Assembly (NCBI GenBank): GCA_001692895.1
Contig: KV748207.1
Span: 620,001 to 684,000, forward strand
Source: Cenococcum geophilum 1.58
Taxonomy: Eukaryota; Ascomycota; Dothideomycetes; Gloniales; Gloniaceae
Direction of reading: 5' to 3'
Length of the DNA: 64,000 bases
Position numbers and translations under genes: made by a program. Positions 44,437 through 56,839 of the stretch are shown here, piece by piece. The notes under the pieces are model-generated. The model worked only from the letters and a program-made list of their open reading frames with translations, did not search any database and was not told the DNA's origin. Each line of letters begins with the position of its first letter. Within the stretch, counting starts at the first letter, position 1.

Positions 44437-45540
44437 ATCTTCTGTGGCCTTCAAGGTGCTCAAATCGCAAATCTAGAGTCCGCTTGATAGGGTTTAATTA
44501 GCAATTGACAACTTGTGAATGGATATCCACTGACTGTAGCTCCCTCGGACTTCTTATACACCTCATTCTGTCTTGTCACCCCCCCTCGTGCTCCTCTTCT
44601 TCCATCATGTCCGCGGTGGAGGCTAAGATCTCAGTATGACGGCATCGATCGACGCGTCGCTGCGCTAGGGTTCTGGGCAGGGCCTAGGCCAGCGACGCTT
44701 CTGCGGATTAGTGCAAGGCTTCCAAATACTTGTGGCTTTTCTTTTGATGTCGCGGTCCATGTAGTGGCACCGTCTTTGTGATCATTTTGGGTGGTGGTGC
44801 GTTTATTGGAAAGGTTTGGGAAGGGTCTCATTTGCTGGGCAGAGCTGCGTGCATATAATAGGTGAGAGAAGAGTCGTTTGATTGGAGTTGTTTAGTAAAG
44901 TTAGGAGATTATGGTGAGAGGTGCACGATGAATGTACCTAGCTGCAATTTGTTTTTCTCTTGCTGTTGACGTTGATATCGATCGATATATGGTAAAAAAT
45001 AGAGTCGAAAGTTCACACGTGAGAAATAGGTCAACATAGATGCATTATCAACCGCTGATAAAAGGTATGTCTTGGCTGAGCGCTCTAGCAAATCGTTCTA
45101 AATGTTCTAGAGTAACAAAAGTCTCGAGTTTGCTGAACGGCCATACCCCTTCATGCTCACGAGACGTTTGTCTGACATTTAAATGAGACGCAATGTGACA
45201 GCATCACACGAAAATGGTTGTCTCCCGACAGACGCTATCAAACATGTTGTTGGTACACCTTAACACAACGTCTGTTCCCAGGAAACATGACACTGCCACC
45301 AGGTAGCGCCAACATCCAAGCTTATTTCTGGGAAATAGTAGTACCTTTGATCGCATACTAGGAATGAACAAAAAGCGCGCAATTCCAAATCAAGGGTCAT
45401 GAAGTCTTGGACTAAGTTTGTGGGTATTAGTATGTACATGCATAGAATCTTCCTTGATAATATCTAGGAACACCTTCGGTCTTGATAGATTAGAATGTAT
45501 CAGCTCGAGGAACTTATCTCATGTGTCATGTGAAACGCCT
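44437..45540. other. Gene-poor stretch upstream of the GFA-like gene
   Basis: About 1.1 kb without a convincing frame on either strand. No transposon ends were seen. Confidence 0.35.
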
Positions 45541-45691
45541 ATTCGATCTTGCATATGTTGTGTGATGTCTGATGTCTTTTCGATCTTACATATGTTGTGT
45601 GATGTCCGATGTCTATCGATCTTGCATATGTTGTGTGATGTCCGATGTCCATTCGATCTTGCATATGCTGTGTGATGTCCAATGTCTATTC
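45541..45691. repeat. Minisatellite, four 36-37-bp units
   Basis: Units begin attcgatcttgcatatg; the cgatctt core starts at 45544, 45581, 45617 and 45654. Each unit ends in a gtgatgtccgatgtc block. The last unit reaches the stop codon of the amidase gene (45686-45688). Confidence 0.85.
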
Positions 45692-47523
45692 GACCTCCAT
45701 CAATTGATACTTGCCTCCATTTTTTTCTAGAGCATCTTCGATTCTCTCCATGACGGCAAGCACTTTTTCTTCCTCTAACCGCTGACCAACGACTTGAACT
45801 GCAACAGGCAGGCCTTCCATCTTTGTCGCGTCGTAATGCATATAAGCACCCTTGGCTACGCCGTTTAGTTTCTTGAAATTGAATGATGCCGGGAGCTGAT
45901 CTAGAACCTTGTCGACATGCGTAACGGGGATGATGCCACAAGTGTAGTCAAGCTGCGTGGTCAGTCACGAGGTCTGATCAAAGAATTCAACCACTTACCA
46001 GATTGAACAGAAACGTATAACCACAGCTGCTGACAGCATCTTTCATCCCATCATGCGGCAATGCGGGCGTCGCATTTGGCACTGTAATCATGAAATCCAT
46101 CTTCGCCTCCTCCTGCCACCACGCATGCCATTTAGCTTTGAAGGCCTCTCGCTTACTCACAAGCTGCCAGTTCTCGAACGCACTCTTCTCATGCCAGTTC
46201 CTCAGCAACCCGGCCCAGATATCGTCCCCCCTCACATACTTGACCCAAAGGTAGTATAGGTACTTGATAGGACGTGGGAGTTCCATGTAGAATTTCATTT
46301 GAGCGGCGCCCGGGTCATTCCATTCGCCTGTGCGGAAGAAGGAGCTGAACATGCGGCAGCCGTCTGCGTTGAGAAGCTGAGAAGCGATGACAAGTGCCTC
46401 GTAGGGAGATGGGGGTGTGATGTCGAACACTTCGTGACCTTCGGAGGAGAGGGCAGAGGAAACTTGTTCAAGGGCGCGGGCGCAGGCCGGTGAGGGTGTA
46501 ACGACACCGTCAGTCCTCATAACGCCTACTCTGAACTTCTTCCTCTCTTTGTATTCCGTCTCCACATTATCCCTCCACTCCAATGGATGCACAGTGTGGT
46601 CGTACTTCCAGGGTTTCATCCCGATCAAGCTTCGAGTGAAATATGTCAAGTCATTTAGGGTCCTCGCCATTGGGCTAAATACGCTAGGAATTCCCTCCTG
46701 CCCTGGCATGCTAGTGTTCATCCCCATCTTAGGCCATCTTCCAGTCGAGCAGCGTAGCGAGTAGCAGCCAGAGAAATGCGCGGGAGCTCGGACAGACCCA
46801 GCAACATCAGATCCAATGCCAATACGACTCCCTCCAAAAGCAAGCAGAGCTGCCTCTCCTCCAGTTGACCCTCCTGGAGAATATTTGTTGTTATGCGGAT
46901 TTGTGCAGCGGCCCCATACATCGTTGGTAGATTCAAAGGAGAGTAGTGTTGTTGGTAGATTTGTCTTGACGAAGGGCACAGCGCCTGAAGGACATTAGAG
47001 CACTCTCATTGAGTGTAATGATGCGTGACCCACCGGCATCCTTCAGGATTTTCACCATAGCTCCATCATCAGCCCATGGCTTCCCAGTATTGCAAGAGTA
47101 CCCAACGCTCGTATCAAATCCCTTGACCGCTATTGAGTCTTTCAACGAGACAGGTATACCAGCAAGCGGACCTTTGAGATTGATCTCTTTCTCTGCCCAT
47201 TCCTCTGCTTCAGGAAACAGAATTTCTGTCACACAATTTGTCTTGTTTTGTGCCTCGATAGCCACCTTGCCATATGCTCTGAGAATATCAACGGGCTTGG
47301 TGATCTGCTTGTGGACATCTTGGACCAGCTCTTGGATAGGCTTCCCGAGTATTGTGCGTTCTTGCGGTGAAAGAGGATAGAGGTAGGCTCGAGGCAGGGT
47401 GGCAATCTTCGATGCTCGCTCTGCCTGCTTGCGCTGGCTGTGAAGCGATTAGTATGATCATGTGCACGAGAATAGTAATACATACCAGTCGCGACGGTGC
47501 TGTCGATAGTCTAAGACGCCCAT
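45686..47523 (-). CDS. Acetamidase-type amidase (amidase signature family)
   Basis: Four exons on the minus strand: 47523-47486, 47437-47034, 46984-45999 and 45952-45686 (564 residues, frame exact). The introns of 48, 49 and 46 bp all have GT..AG ends. It hydrolyses amides through a Ser-cis-Ser-Lys triad. Lys is in PVSLKDSIAVKG (near residue 120), the cis-Ser in SPGGSTGGEAALLAFGG and the nucleophile in GIGSDVAGSVRAP. The family often reads GT/SDIGGSIR, so DVAGSV is a mild variant. The N-terminus QRKQAERASKIATLP and the C-terminal GLPVAVQVVGQRLEEEKVLA fit fungal acetamidase/AmdS-like enzymes. Substrate cannot be predicted. The stop codon abuts the minisatellite. Confidence 0.92.
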
Positions 47524-48730
47524 TATTGTTGAACTGAAGGTCTAAGAGTTGGGAGAGCTGTAGAAAGGAGTGAAAATTCCATTGAGGATTTTCAAGCGTC
47601 CCCCATCCTACTCCGGCGGGGAAGCTCGATGCGCGAAGCTTTGACGGCTTTAAGCCGTTAATGTCGAGATCGCATGGACTTTCCTAAACGGGGTCCTACG
47701 ACGTCCGGTGAGAGGGAGCATGTGAGGCGGGACACCTTGCAAATAGCCAAGATGCCTTGCAAACAGCCAAGATGCCTTCCAAACATTCTTCTCACTTCTC
47801 GAAAGCATCTGAAGCGTGCCAAATCTGACTTTGCTCGTTGCGAACGAACTAATTCTCAGCTTGTTTGAGTCAGTTAGCCCCCAACGATTAGCAGCACTGA
47901 GCAGCTGTGGGTTTGCTGTGCCAGCCTGCTCTCTTCTTCATGCGTGTTTCTTCAGCAACAAGTCTTCGTTCGACAATGGAAAAAACCAACACACGCACTA
48001 GGCTAGAGTTTCCTATGGAGCCTCACGATTTTCTAAGGATAGCTCCCGCGCGCGATGTTCGGCGCAAGGGGTGTAGTGGATCGCGGAGGTCGACGAAACA
48101 TCCGGATCTTCAAATGTCGAGAACTCTCGACAACTCTTACCCAGCGAACAACAAGCTGGTCAATGCGGCTTGCCAGCATTTTGAGCCGCCTGAGATGCTT
48201 AGCATCTGAGTGGCTCCTCAAGATCTGCTGTTACCACTTGGCCAAGCGTTTCGTCATACTGTAGCCGCCCAGTCACGTCTGTGTCCTTGCGATCAAACTC
48301 TCGCCTAGATCGGATATTTTTCGACCATGGCAATAAACGACTCTGATTGGCAAGCCCAGCGACTGCTCGAGATACCATGAAACGAGCATTGATGCTAACA
48401 ATAATAGAAATCGTTGAGTATTGTGATTGTCGTTTGATCTGTTGAGCAGCTATCTAGATATTTAAGTTGCCTAAGACGGCTCATGTCTTTCATTATCAAC
48501 AACTACAACAACTAGCTCATCAAACCATCTCTTGACGAATTTCCTTCCGTCCTTCCTTATAGTCAGATCTTATTCTTTCAAAAGTCTTTTGCCAGTGTTT
48601 ACATTCTCTATATCTGCCGGCAGATCACGATCCGTTCATTGCAACTTAAGCAGTCCTCTGACTATCAATCGTCTCAACTCCATCCCTTTACCACACATTT
48701 TTTAACCGTCAACTTTCAAAACCTTTCACT
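47524..48730. other. Intergenic, amidase to MARVEL gene
   Basis: About 1.2 kb between divergent genes. A 20-bp unit (ccttgcaaacagccaagatg) is tandemly repeated two and a half times at about 47734-47783. Overlapping short frames at 47900-48260 have no recognised domain. The last 200 bases are pyrimidine-rich with CAACT clusters, as in a promoter and leader. Confidence 0.4.
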
Positions 48731-49438
48731 ATGCCTATCCCAGCCTATGGAGCTGCTCCCCTCAGCCAGACCTTCCTCATTGTGCGAATCATGCAAGTTA
48801 TTTCCATGATTACAATCGTTGGCATGACGGCCAACTTCGTTTCTGAAATTGTTTCAACGGGCATCGAGCCTCCTAAAGAATTTGTTGGCACACTTAGTGT
48901 GGTATGTTTGCATCTTCTGGACTTTCAGCTTCAATATACTAATAATTCTGATAGACCTGCATTGCCACTCTCTATTGTCTTGTCAGCATCGCCTTTTATT
49001 GGTCTGAAGCAAATCTTGGTCTTTTTGTCATGTCTGGCGTTGATTCTCTCCTCCTCATCGCCTTTATTGTAGTCGCGGTTACCGTTGGCAAGCCTCTGTC
49101 TTTTCTCAACTGCTACATGATTGGCGCTGCTTCCAAGGAAGCCGATGCGGCTTCAGCTTATGCCTTCACTATGTCTATTTCTCAGAACTTGAACACGATG
49201 GGCTCGAAGTTGGGCCTGGGCAACTGGGCTGGTGCTACCAAAGCGAACTGCTTTGAGACCAAGGCTGTCTGGGGTTTGAGCATTGCTCTTTGGTAGGTCT
49301 AACCTAAAGTCTTCCTCGGCTCCGCTCTGCAATTGCTAACTGTATCACAGCATTCTCTTCACCACCTCCTGCATTCTGCTCCCAACCTTGTTCTACAAGA
49401 ACAAGAAGGCCGGTGCTCCCAAGTCCGTCGAGGTTTAA
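48731..49438 (+). CDS. MARVEL-like four-helix membrane protein
   Basis: Exons 48731-48901, 48955-49292 and 49351-49438 give 198 residues. The first intron is 53 bp, the second 58 bp. Four hydrophobic segments are visible: FLIVRIMQVISMITIVGM, TCIATLYCLVSIAFYW, LLLIAFIVVAVTVGKPL and WGLSIALCILFTTSCILLP. The conserved short block MSGVDSLLLIA lies before helix 3 and a Cys/Trp-containing loop (LGNWAGATKANCFETKA) before helix 4. This layout is that of fungal MARVEL-domain proteins, associated with membrane microdomains and trafficking. The exact role is unknown. The basic C-tail is YKNKKAGAPKSVEV. Confidence 0.8.
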
Positions 49439-50155
49439 ATTAGGCGAATTGGAGGATCAAGGAACCGCCAACCTACACAGACAAGATAGAGAAAAGGAGC
49501 GGCCAGTCAAGGGCACGCGACCACAATAGCAGATAAAAGCATCTGGAGGAGTTTTGGGTTTTGGGTACTGGTTTTAGTCGGTCATTACAGGGATTTTGGA
49601 TTTTGTTGCGCGGACATTGACTGTCTCTAATCTAATGAAAATTCTGTGAATCATCGAAAAACTAGAAAGAAAAAAAGGTTGCGTGCTTTTTAATGATTTA
49701 CCGTGCTAGCTGCACGTCGTGCTGACGCGAACGTGCGGAGTGAGGAAAAAAGAAAGAGAAAAAAACGATTGGCGGTGGCCCAAGCTCCCTAAGCTTCATG
49801 ACTCGAAGCCCCGTTGGTTATCACGAGGGCGGTAGGATCGATACCAACCCTGCGGCTTTCGCAGTGAAGGGCCCGTGAGGCCCAGCCCTCTGTCCCCGCC
49901 CACAAACAAAGGTCATGTATATATCCACCCAGGCTTCAACTCCCCTCTACTTCTCCCATTGGTGTCCCTCAATTGTCTCCTCTGCATTCGTCATTTGCCC
50001 CCTTCCCCTCGTCAATTGCTAGAGCATTCGTCGTCCGAAAAGCCTCTTCTGCCATTCGCTACCATTTGGCCAGGACACACTAAAGTCACATTCCACGGCT
50101 GGTCTTACGCTGTAGCCGGTAAGCTGTTATAACATCTGCGGGGTCGCCTGCCATC
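49439..50155. other. Intergenic, MARVEL gene to MFS transporter
   Basis: About 720 bases with A-runs near 49665 and 49750, followed by a pyrimidine-rich leader before the MFS start. No coding frame supported. Confidence 0.35.
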
Positions 50156-52042
50156 ATGTCGCTAGTCGAGCGTTTGAGCGCCATGGAGGAGTACGAGCCG
50201 TGGAGCAGAGAGCAGAGTCCCAGCGGCAGGCAGAGAAAGCTCAGTTTCAACCCTGTTGGGAGCTGGGTGCCACCCGCTGCGCACGAGGAGCCTGTGGGTG
50301 CCTTCGAGGTATCCAAGTCGAAGAGGTTATGTGAGTGTTTAGTGATCTTCACCACCGTGTCCGCATGCTGATGAAAAAACAGTGCAGGTGTTCTTCGCAG
50401 TGATATACTGTCTCTTCGCCGCTGGAATCGTCTTCGGCTATGCCGCCATTAAGCCCGTCCTTATAAAAGAACAGGTTTACCGCAAATACTGTACGCAGAA
50501 GGAGCTAGATAAGAATGTACGAGTATGTTATGAGCAGGAGATACGGTCAGTGCCTTCAATGCGTCGAGTAATGCAGGACAATGGCTGACACAACGCTTTG
50601 CATAGGCTCAATTTCATGTTCACCGTCGCCGCCGTCTCTACTAACGTCGTCGCGCTCCCTGTGGGTACAATCCTCGACTATTATGGGCCACGTGTGAGCG
50701 GTATAATCGGCTCTTTCTTCATTGCCATCGGCTGCCTCTTCTTCGCTTTCGCGTGGCAGCTCCCTTTCGATGGCTACATCTCAGGCTACCTATTCCTAGC
50801 CCTGGGAGGTCCCTTCATATTCATATCCTCCTTCCAGCTCAGCAATACCTTCCCTCAATACTCAGGATTGATTCTGGCACTTCTCACTGGTGCATTCGAT
50901 ACATCTAGTGCTATATTCCTCTTCTATAGATTAATCTATGAGGCCAGTGGCCGGACCTTCTGGCCCAAAAAGTTCTTTCTAGTTTATCTCGTCGTCCCAG
51001 TCTTCACCCTAATAGTCCAGCTCTTAGTCATGCCCTCAGCCTCCTACAAAACTGTTGGAGAGCTCGTCACACAGGCCGAAGACGAAGCACTTGACGAACA
51101 TGAGTCCGACTCCGACATCGACGACCCAGAACTGGTCCGACAATTACGTGAGACGCGCCGCGTACATCGCGAGAGCATCATCAGCGAAATCACGTCGCTG
51201 CTAGGGAGCAAAGACGCGTCCGAGCAGACAAAGAAGGAAGAAAAGAAGAAAAATGTTTCAGGTGTCTGGGGTGCTCTTCATGGTCACACCGCGCTCGAGC
51301 AGATCAAGAGCCCGTGGTTCATCCTGATCACCCTCTTCACCGTAGTGCAGATGACACGCATCAACTACTTCGTCGCCACGATCCGGCCGCAGTACGAATA
51401 CCTGCTCGGCGATTACACGAAGGCCGTCCAGATCAACAACTTCTTTGACGTCGCGCTCCCGCTCGGCGGCGTCATTTCCGTCCCCTTCATCGGCATGATC
51501 CTGGATCACACTAGCACGCCCTTCTGCCTCGCACTCCTGGTTACCGTCGCCACTATGATTGGCATCTTGGGCGTGATACCGCAAACCTGGGCCGCGTACA
51601 CGAACGTGTGTCTATTCGTCATCTACCGCCCACTCTACTACACCACCGTTTCGTAAGCCCTCCTCTGCTCTTGTCTCCTCCCTCACACCCCAAAAACAAC
51701 CAACTAACCCCACTCCGCAGCGACTACGCCGCCAAAGTCTTCGGCTTCGCCACCTTCGGCAAAGTCTACGGCCTGATCATCTGCCTGGCCGGCCTGTTCA
51801 ACTTCTCGCAGTCTGCTCTCGACGCCATGACGCACCGCCTCTTCGCCAGCAACCCGGTCCCGGCCAACCTGCTCCTGCTCGGCCTGGCCCTCGTCATCGG
51901 CGTCGCGCTCGTCACGTACGTCTGGCGCAAGAGCCACAGTATCCATCGCGAGAACATCGAGGAGGAGGCCGAGGGCGCACGCGAGGTCCTCATGCCCGGC
52001 GTTATGGCCAATGGGAGCTATGGGGCATTGGGCAGGGATTAG
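50156..52042 (+). CDS. Major facilitator transporter, FMP42-like
   Basis: Exons 50156-50330, 50383-50545, 50606-51652 and 51721-52042 give 568 residues with an exact frame. All introns are GT..AG (52, 60 and 68 bp). A cytosolic N-terminus of about 58 residues precedes the first helix (VFFAVIYCLFAAGIVFGYAA). The helix 2-3 loop reads LPVGTILDYYGPR, the MFS signature position. A long acidic/basic central loop (ELVTQAEDEALDEHESDSDI ... EEKKKNVSG) separates two six-helix halves. The overall layout and the FQLSNTFPQYSG block resemble yeast Fmp42/YMR221C and SLC43-type carriers. Substrate unknown. Confidence 0.82.
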
Positions 52043-52596
52043 AGTGATGCGGTTCGGTTGCGCATAAAGTGGGAAATGGGGAGGGAGAGGAGGTTTGTTT
52101 GCGGTGTTGGAGTTTGCATCGTCCAGCGCTGGTCATTGCAAGGCGTTCTTGGAACGTGCATTGCGCGTGCTTTTTGGATTGTTGTGTGCGTGCAGTATAC
52201 CTTTTCGCAAAGACTGTGTCCTTCCGTTTTCTGTGGATCGAGATTGCATTTGGGTAGCTATCTATTTTTATATATGTGGTTTAGTTGCGAGATATGATGG
52301 TGGATATAGGGGGCATAGCGGGAAGAGGGAAGGATGGCAAAAGCGGGCGTTGGTTGTATATGATGGAAACGCTGTATATATCAAAATATATGTATGCATC
52401 GAATAAATTTGCCAAATGCAGTCTACGGAATCGGGTATCCATCTACTCTCCAAGTCTGCGATAGATCTACTATAACCCAGCGTAAAATTCACAAAGCCCA
52501 CGCCACTAACCTTCCAATAGCGGCAGCGCAGATCTCCCGCATGCTCTATCCTCTCTATCCCTTCGCTACCCTCCCCTCCTCAACCCAACCCTATAA
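52043..52596. other. Spacer between convergent MFS and Nudix genes
   Basis: About 550 bases of presumed 3' UTRs. Several overlapping short frames with no domain. Confidence 0.35.
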
Positions 52597-54061
52597 CTAC
52601 AACTTCCCCCTCTCCCACCCCTCCCCGAACACCTCCCCGGCCCTCTTAACATCCACATCCCGCGGCCCCTCCTTCTGAAACCTCGTCATAACAACCCACT
52701 CCCTAACGCCCCTCCTCTCCCGCCCCACCATCCCCGCCTCCTCCCCCGCCTGATCCAGCCTCAGCACCGTCATCGTCCCCTTCCCATCCCCATACTGCCC
52801 CGGACCTAACACAACAGGGCTAATACAGGCGTCCGCCCAGCTCGGCTCGGGCGTCCCACCCACCGCGCTCGGCGCCGCGAGGAACTCCTCCAGCGCTTCG
52901 CGCTCGGCGGCCAGCGCGGCGCGCGGCGGGATCGGGCATGTGGCGGAGGTGAGCGTCGTGCCGAGGTGGGGGGATAGCAGCGAGAGGAGGAAGAACTGGG
53001 GCGGGAAGAGGATTATGCGGTTCGAGCGCGCGAGGGAGAGCCATTTGGCTGCGGGGAGGAAGCGCGCGGCGGTGTGTTCGAGGCCGCCGTCGGGGGTCGG
53101 GGTTGGGATGACGACTTCGTCGGTTTCGGCGGAGAGGGAGCTGGCGCTGGGTCTGGAGCTGGAGCTGGAGCTGGAGCTAGTGGTGGGGAGGGGCAAGAAG
53201 TAGAGGTACATTTGCGTAGTAAAGCGTTTTGGGACGTTGGGGGGTGTGATCCAGCGCGTGAAGGGGATGAGGGCGTCTGGGAGGTGTTAGCACGCGGGGA
53301 GCAAGCTGGCTGCAATTGGGAGGTCGCCTCGAGAACAATGTTCGGGCATGGGCGTGCGCACCTGTGTCTGCTACCCCTCCCTTCTCTGCTAGCCACTCTG
53401 TAAACTTAACCTTCCCGCCATGCACTGCTTTCCTGCCCTCCTCCCGCTCCTTGTCCCCCAGCTCCGTTAGTAGCCTTCCCGTCTTCTTGTTCTTCGCCAG
53501 CAGAATCCCGCTCTCCTCAAAGGTCTCCCGGATCGCGGCTAGCCGGTACGCCTCACCGTCCTCATGTCGCAGCGGCGAGTCCGGCGCGGGGATCTCGCCG
53601 TCGTGCTTGGCGGAGAGGGTGCCGCCGGGGAAGACATGTGCGGAGGGGAAGGATGAGGATGTCCGCACGCGGTGGAGTAGCAGGATCTGGTTTGTCGGCG
53701 ATATCAGGAGGACGCTGGCGTCTATCAGCATGTATCGGAGAGCTTTTGTTTGGGGGAAGCGGACGTACCTAGAGCTTGGTCGTGGAGACGGAGTCACCTT
53801 GGGAGGGTTCTTGAGCGGTGTGTGGTCACTAGCGCGACTCATAGCTCTGTGCCGAGTGTAGTATGCTTTATTTTGACAATATTTAGAACTCCTAGTAGGA
53901 GATGCTACGGTTCGGCGAGAGGCTGTAGAGAGCTGTCGCTTAGGTGGTAAAGAGGTTTTGAATGGCTTCAATTGAATGGATAGCAGTTTGCAAGCGTTGG
54001 ATAGTTCATGACAAGTAATGCTGGTCTGGAGGAGGGTCTGGGAAAGGCGGAGCACCAGCAT
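52597..54061 (-). CDS. Nudix hydrolase, NUDT19-like
   Basis: Exons 54061-53769, 53714-53362 and 53276-52597 (441 residues). The first intron ends GACGCCAG, which restores PSSSVLLISPTNQILLLHRV; reading through it would give a spurious insertion. The Nudix box is split by a loop: HVFPGGTLSAKHDGE ... YRLAAIRETFEESGILLAK, holding the REx2EExG core. This arrangement is that of RP2p/NUDT19-type enzymes, which cleave CoA and acyl-CoA in peroxisomes or mitochondria. A run of eight Ser lies after PLPTT. Alternative starts are 54196 (further upstream) and 53842 (MSRASDHTP); the Arg/Ser-rich leader from 54061 could be a mitochondrial presequence. Confidence 0.82.
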
Positions 54062-54359
54062 AGTCAGCCGACTTACGGTATTTGAATTGTTTGGAGGTGG
54101 CCATGTTGATGTTGAAGGTCCGACGCGGGGGATTAAACGTGCCAAGGTTGGAAGACATCGCCCATCTGACGGCATATTGCATGAGTCAAGGAGCATCGAG
54201 CATTGTCAATAGTTTATGAATACTACAGAATAATTTTCTCACAGTGGGTGAAGTTGGTATCATAACCGTCTAAGTGCATTTCTTCAAATCTCATCCAGGA
54301 CATCAAAGTCAATTCCCAATACCACCAGCAACGCCAATCTAGTAGGCAAATATAAAATT

Positions 54360-56269
54360 TTAAGAATAGAGCTTCTTGTCGAAGCTGTGCAGGCCATGGA
54401 CATTACCTTCAGCCTGTGCACTGACAGTTCTCAGCTCAAATCTAACGGTACCATCAGCAACACCTTGTCTAAGCTCATTAAGACTCTTCACGCCGATATC
54501 CTGGAGTGAATGCTGAACGCCAGCCATGAGATACGGAACAAATTTCGTGATGGATCCTCGGTCAAGCACAGATCCGGACACACCTTGAGCTACGAGGAGG
54601 CGGTCGCCCTCGGAGAAATACCGCGCAGTTCCAGCATTGCTGGACTTTGCGTTCTTGCTTCCAGCGCTAGCTTTCTTGTCTTCCATGGCATCAATACTGC
54701 CCATACCACGATATGCCTTGACGAGCTGACCCTCATGGCTGACAAAGTACTGGCCTGGAGACTCGGTGGTTCCAGCAAGGAGACCACCCATCATCACCGT
54801 TGTTGCACCCAGCGCAAGACCCTTGACAATGTGACCAACGTTTTGGATACCGCCATCAGCAATGCAAGGCACTCCGAAACGCTTGGCAAACTGCGTGACG
54901 TTGTAGACCGACGCAGCTTGAGGCCGGCCGACAGCCATAACTTCTTGAGTTATGCAAGCACTGCCGCTTCCCATACCTATACGCAGTCCGTCCACGCCAG
55001 CAGCAATAAGAGAGGCAGCTTGCTCGCGTGTGACAACGTTGCCACCAATAACATCGAGACCAGGATACTTCTCCTTAATGTACTTGATCATCTCAATTTG
55101 GTAGATGCTATTTCCTTGGCTGCTGTCAAGGATTACAATATCCAAGCCAGCATCAACTAGTTTCTGTAGTCTGTCCTTGTCTTCAGGACGGGTACCAATC
55201 GCGGCTGCCGAAATAAGTTGCTTAGAGTGTGGCAATTTGGAGGCAAGTGGATAATAAAGATTCTTCATAAGATCCGAGCGAGAGAGTAGCGCGACGAGAT
55301 TGCCCTGATCATCAATAATTGGCAGTTTACCCTTCTTAGACCTGCTAAGAAGATCGTTGGCCTCCCTGAGAGTTATACCTTGACGAGCAGTCACCAGGTC
55401 GGTGGACATAACAGCTGTAACAGGGTCATCGAGTTCACCGTGGAACTGGATATCTCGAGGGGTGATTATGCCAACTAGTTTAGATCTTAGAGTGCCATTC
55501 TCTGTTATTTGACGGGTCAGCAAACGTTTACAGCAAAGTGGTTATGCAACTGAGACTCGAAATATGTTTTTCAGACAGAAATCTCCTTAAGTTCCACAGC
55601 ACGACGATGTCGCTACGGATGAACGAAAGTTATAAAAGGGCATGAATTTAGTCATCACAAAATTTCACCCGCAAAAGGGTTTGAGAAGAATATAAGACCG
55701 GTGGTTTCTTACCTGTAACTGGGAAGCCTCCAAATCCCCACGTCTCCTTCAGTGCCTTGGCTTCTCCAACAGTTGTTTTTGGCGAAATAACCACTGGGTC
55801 AAGGATGAAGCCGTTCTCGAAACGCTTCACCTTGCGCACCATCTCTGCCTGCTCATCCGCGGAGCAATTATGGTGGATTACACCTAATCCACCTAGTAAA
55901 GCAATATGTATAGCCATGGAATGTTCGGTCACGGTGTCCATAGGGGAGGACAAGAAGGGAGTCTTAAGAGTAATTCGCTTGGTAACCGGCGTATCGAGGG
56001 TAACATCAGAAGCAGGAAAGCCTGTACAGAATAATGTTAGCTTGAGCTACACCGGTATTCCAGCTGCGCCCGAATGATATACCGATGTAGCCCGGCAGAA
56101 CAAGGAAATCGTTGTAAGTGAGGCCCCCATTGGCGCGCGAATCTGTGAGAGTCTTGATATCGATGCCATCGCGCTCAGGGTATTCATTCTTAAGCACATC
56201 CAGAGCAGCGGCGTAATCCAGGACTTTGGTGTTAGAGTCCGCCATGGNGTCTCCGTTAAGGATAGCCAT
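54360..56269 (-). CDS. Inosine-5'-monophosphate dehydrogenase
   Basis: Exons 56269-56083, 56021-55713 and 55501-54360 (545 residues); introns 61 and 211 bp. It oxidises IMP to XMP, the committed step of guanine nucleotide synthesis. [18 protein letters not shown] opens the barrel. Two CBS modules follow ([35 protein letters not shown]). The catalytic loop [11 protein letters not shown] holds the Cys, then [16 protein letters not shown], the [10 protein letters not shown] flap hinge and [20 protein letters not shown]. The end is [15 protein letters not shown]. The Tyr in YRGMGS is retained, so there is no sign of a mycophenolate-resistant paralogue. Ambiguous base 56248 lies between two possible starts, 56269 and 56245 ([11 protein letters not shown]). 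Confidence 0.95.
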
Positions 56270-56839
56270 TATGGACTATAGAGAGAGGGCTTCTCGCAGA
56301 ATACGAAGAAGCGAAGAAGGGTAGACTTAAAGAAACAGACGACAGTTCTTTGTAGGAAACTTGCCGACGGGGAGAAGAAGAGTCTTTTCCCAAGAGAAAA
56401 GAAGAGAAAAAGATTTCAAGTATGGCCCCGCGAAAGTTTTGTGCGGTAGCGCGCCTCCCCTGTCATTTTTCGGCGCTAATCGGCTTTGTTGCCCAGCGAC
56501 GAAGAAACCCACAACAAACGAAGGAAACGCATCTCTACAACCGAGGCGGGGACTGCTCAATCTTCGTGTTTTCGACGGCGCTTTCAATCTTCACAATTCG
56601 CATTCCTCATCTCTTCGATTATCTGCAGCGCTAGCATCGCAGCACCCTATTTCGGAATTTTTGGAAAACTTCTGATCAATTCGATACTGCGAATTTGACG
56701 CGGATCCTTTTCATTTAACATCACGGCCCTAATATCGGCCTCTTGAGCCTCATTCACATAATTCCTCCCTAGCTCCCATCGATTCCGTACGACGTATGTC
56801 ACGGCAGCTGATATTTGACGAAAACCTCACACACTTGTG
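56270..56839. promoter_or_regulatory. Divergent promoter region, IMPDH / IQGAP
   Basis: 570 bases between divergent start codons, so it must hold both promoters. Purine-rich (gaagaaga) near the IMPDH side. No specific binding site claimed. Confidence 0.45.

Noticed and set aside
49790-49880. Possible tRNA-like fold (ggttatcacgagggcggtagg)
   Set aside because: No consistent acceptor, anticodon and T-arm pairing could be drawn.
54510-55160. 216-codon plus-strand open frame
   Set aside because: Antisense to IMP dehydrogenase; the minus strand has full-length family conservation.
54360-56269. IMPDH as a mycophenolic-acid resistance gene marking a biosynthetic cluster
   Set aside because: Its sequence is housekeeping type with the flap Tyr retained, and no polyketide synthase or tailoring genes are nearby.
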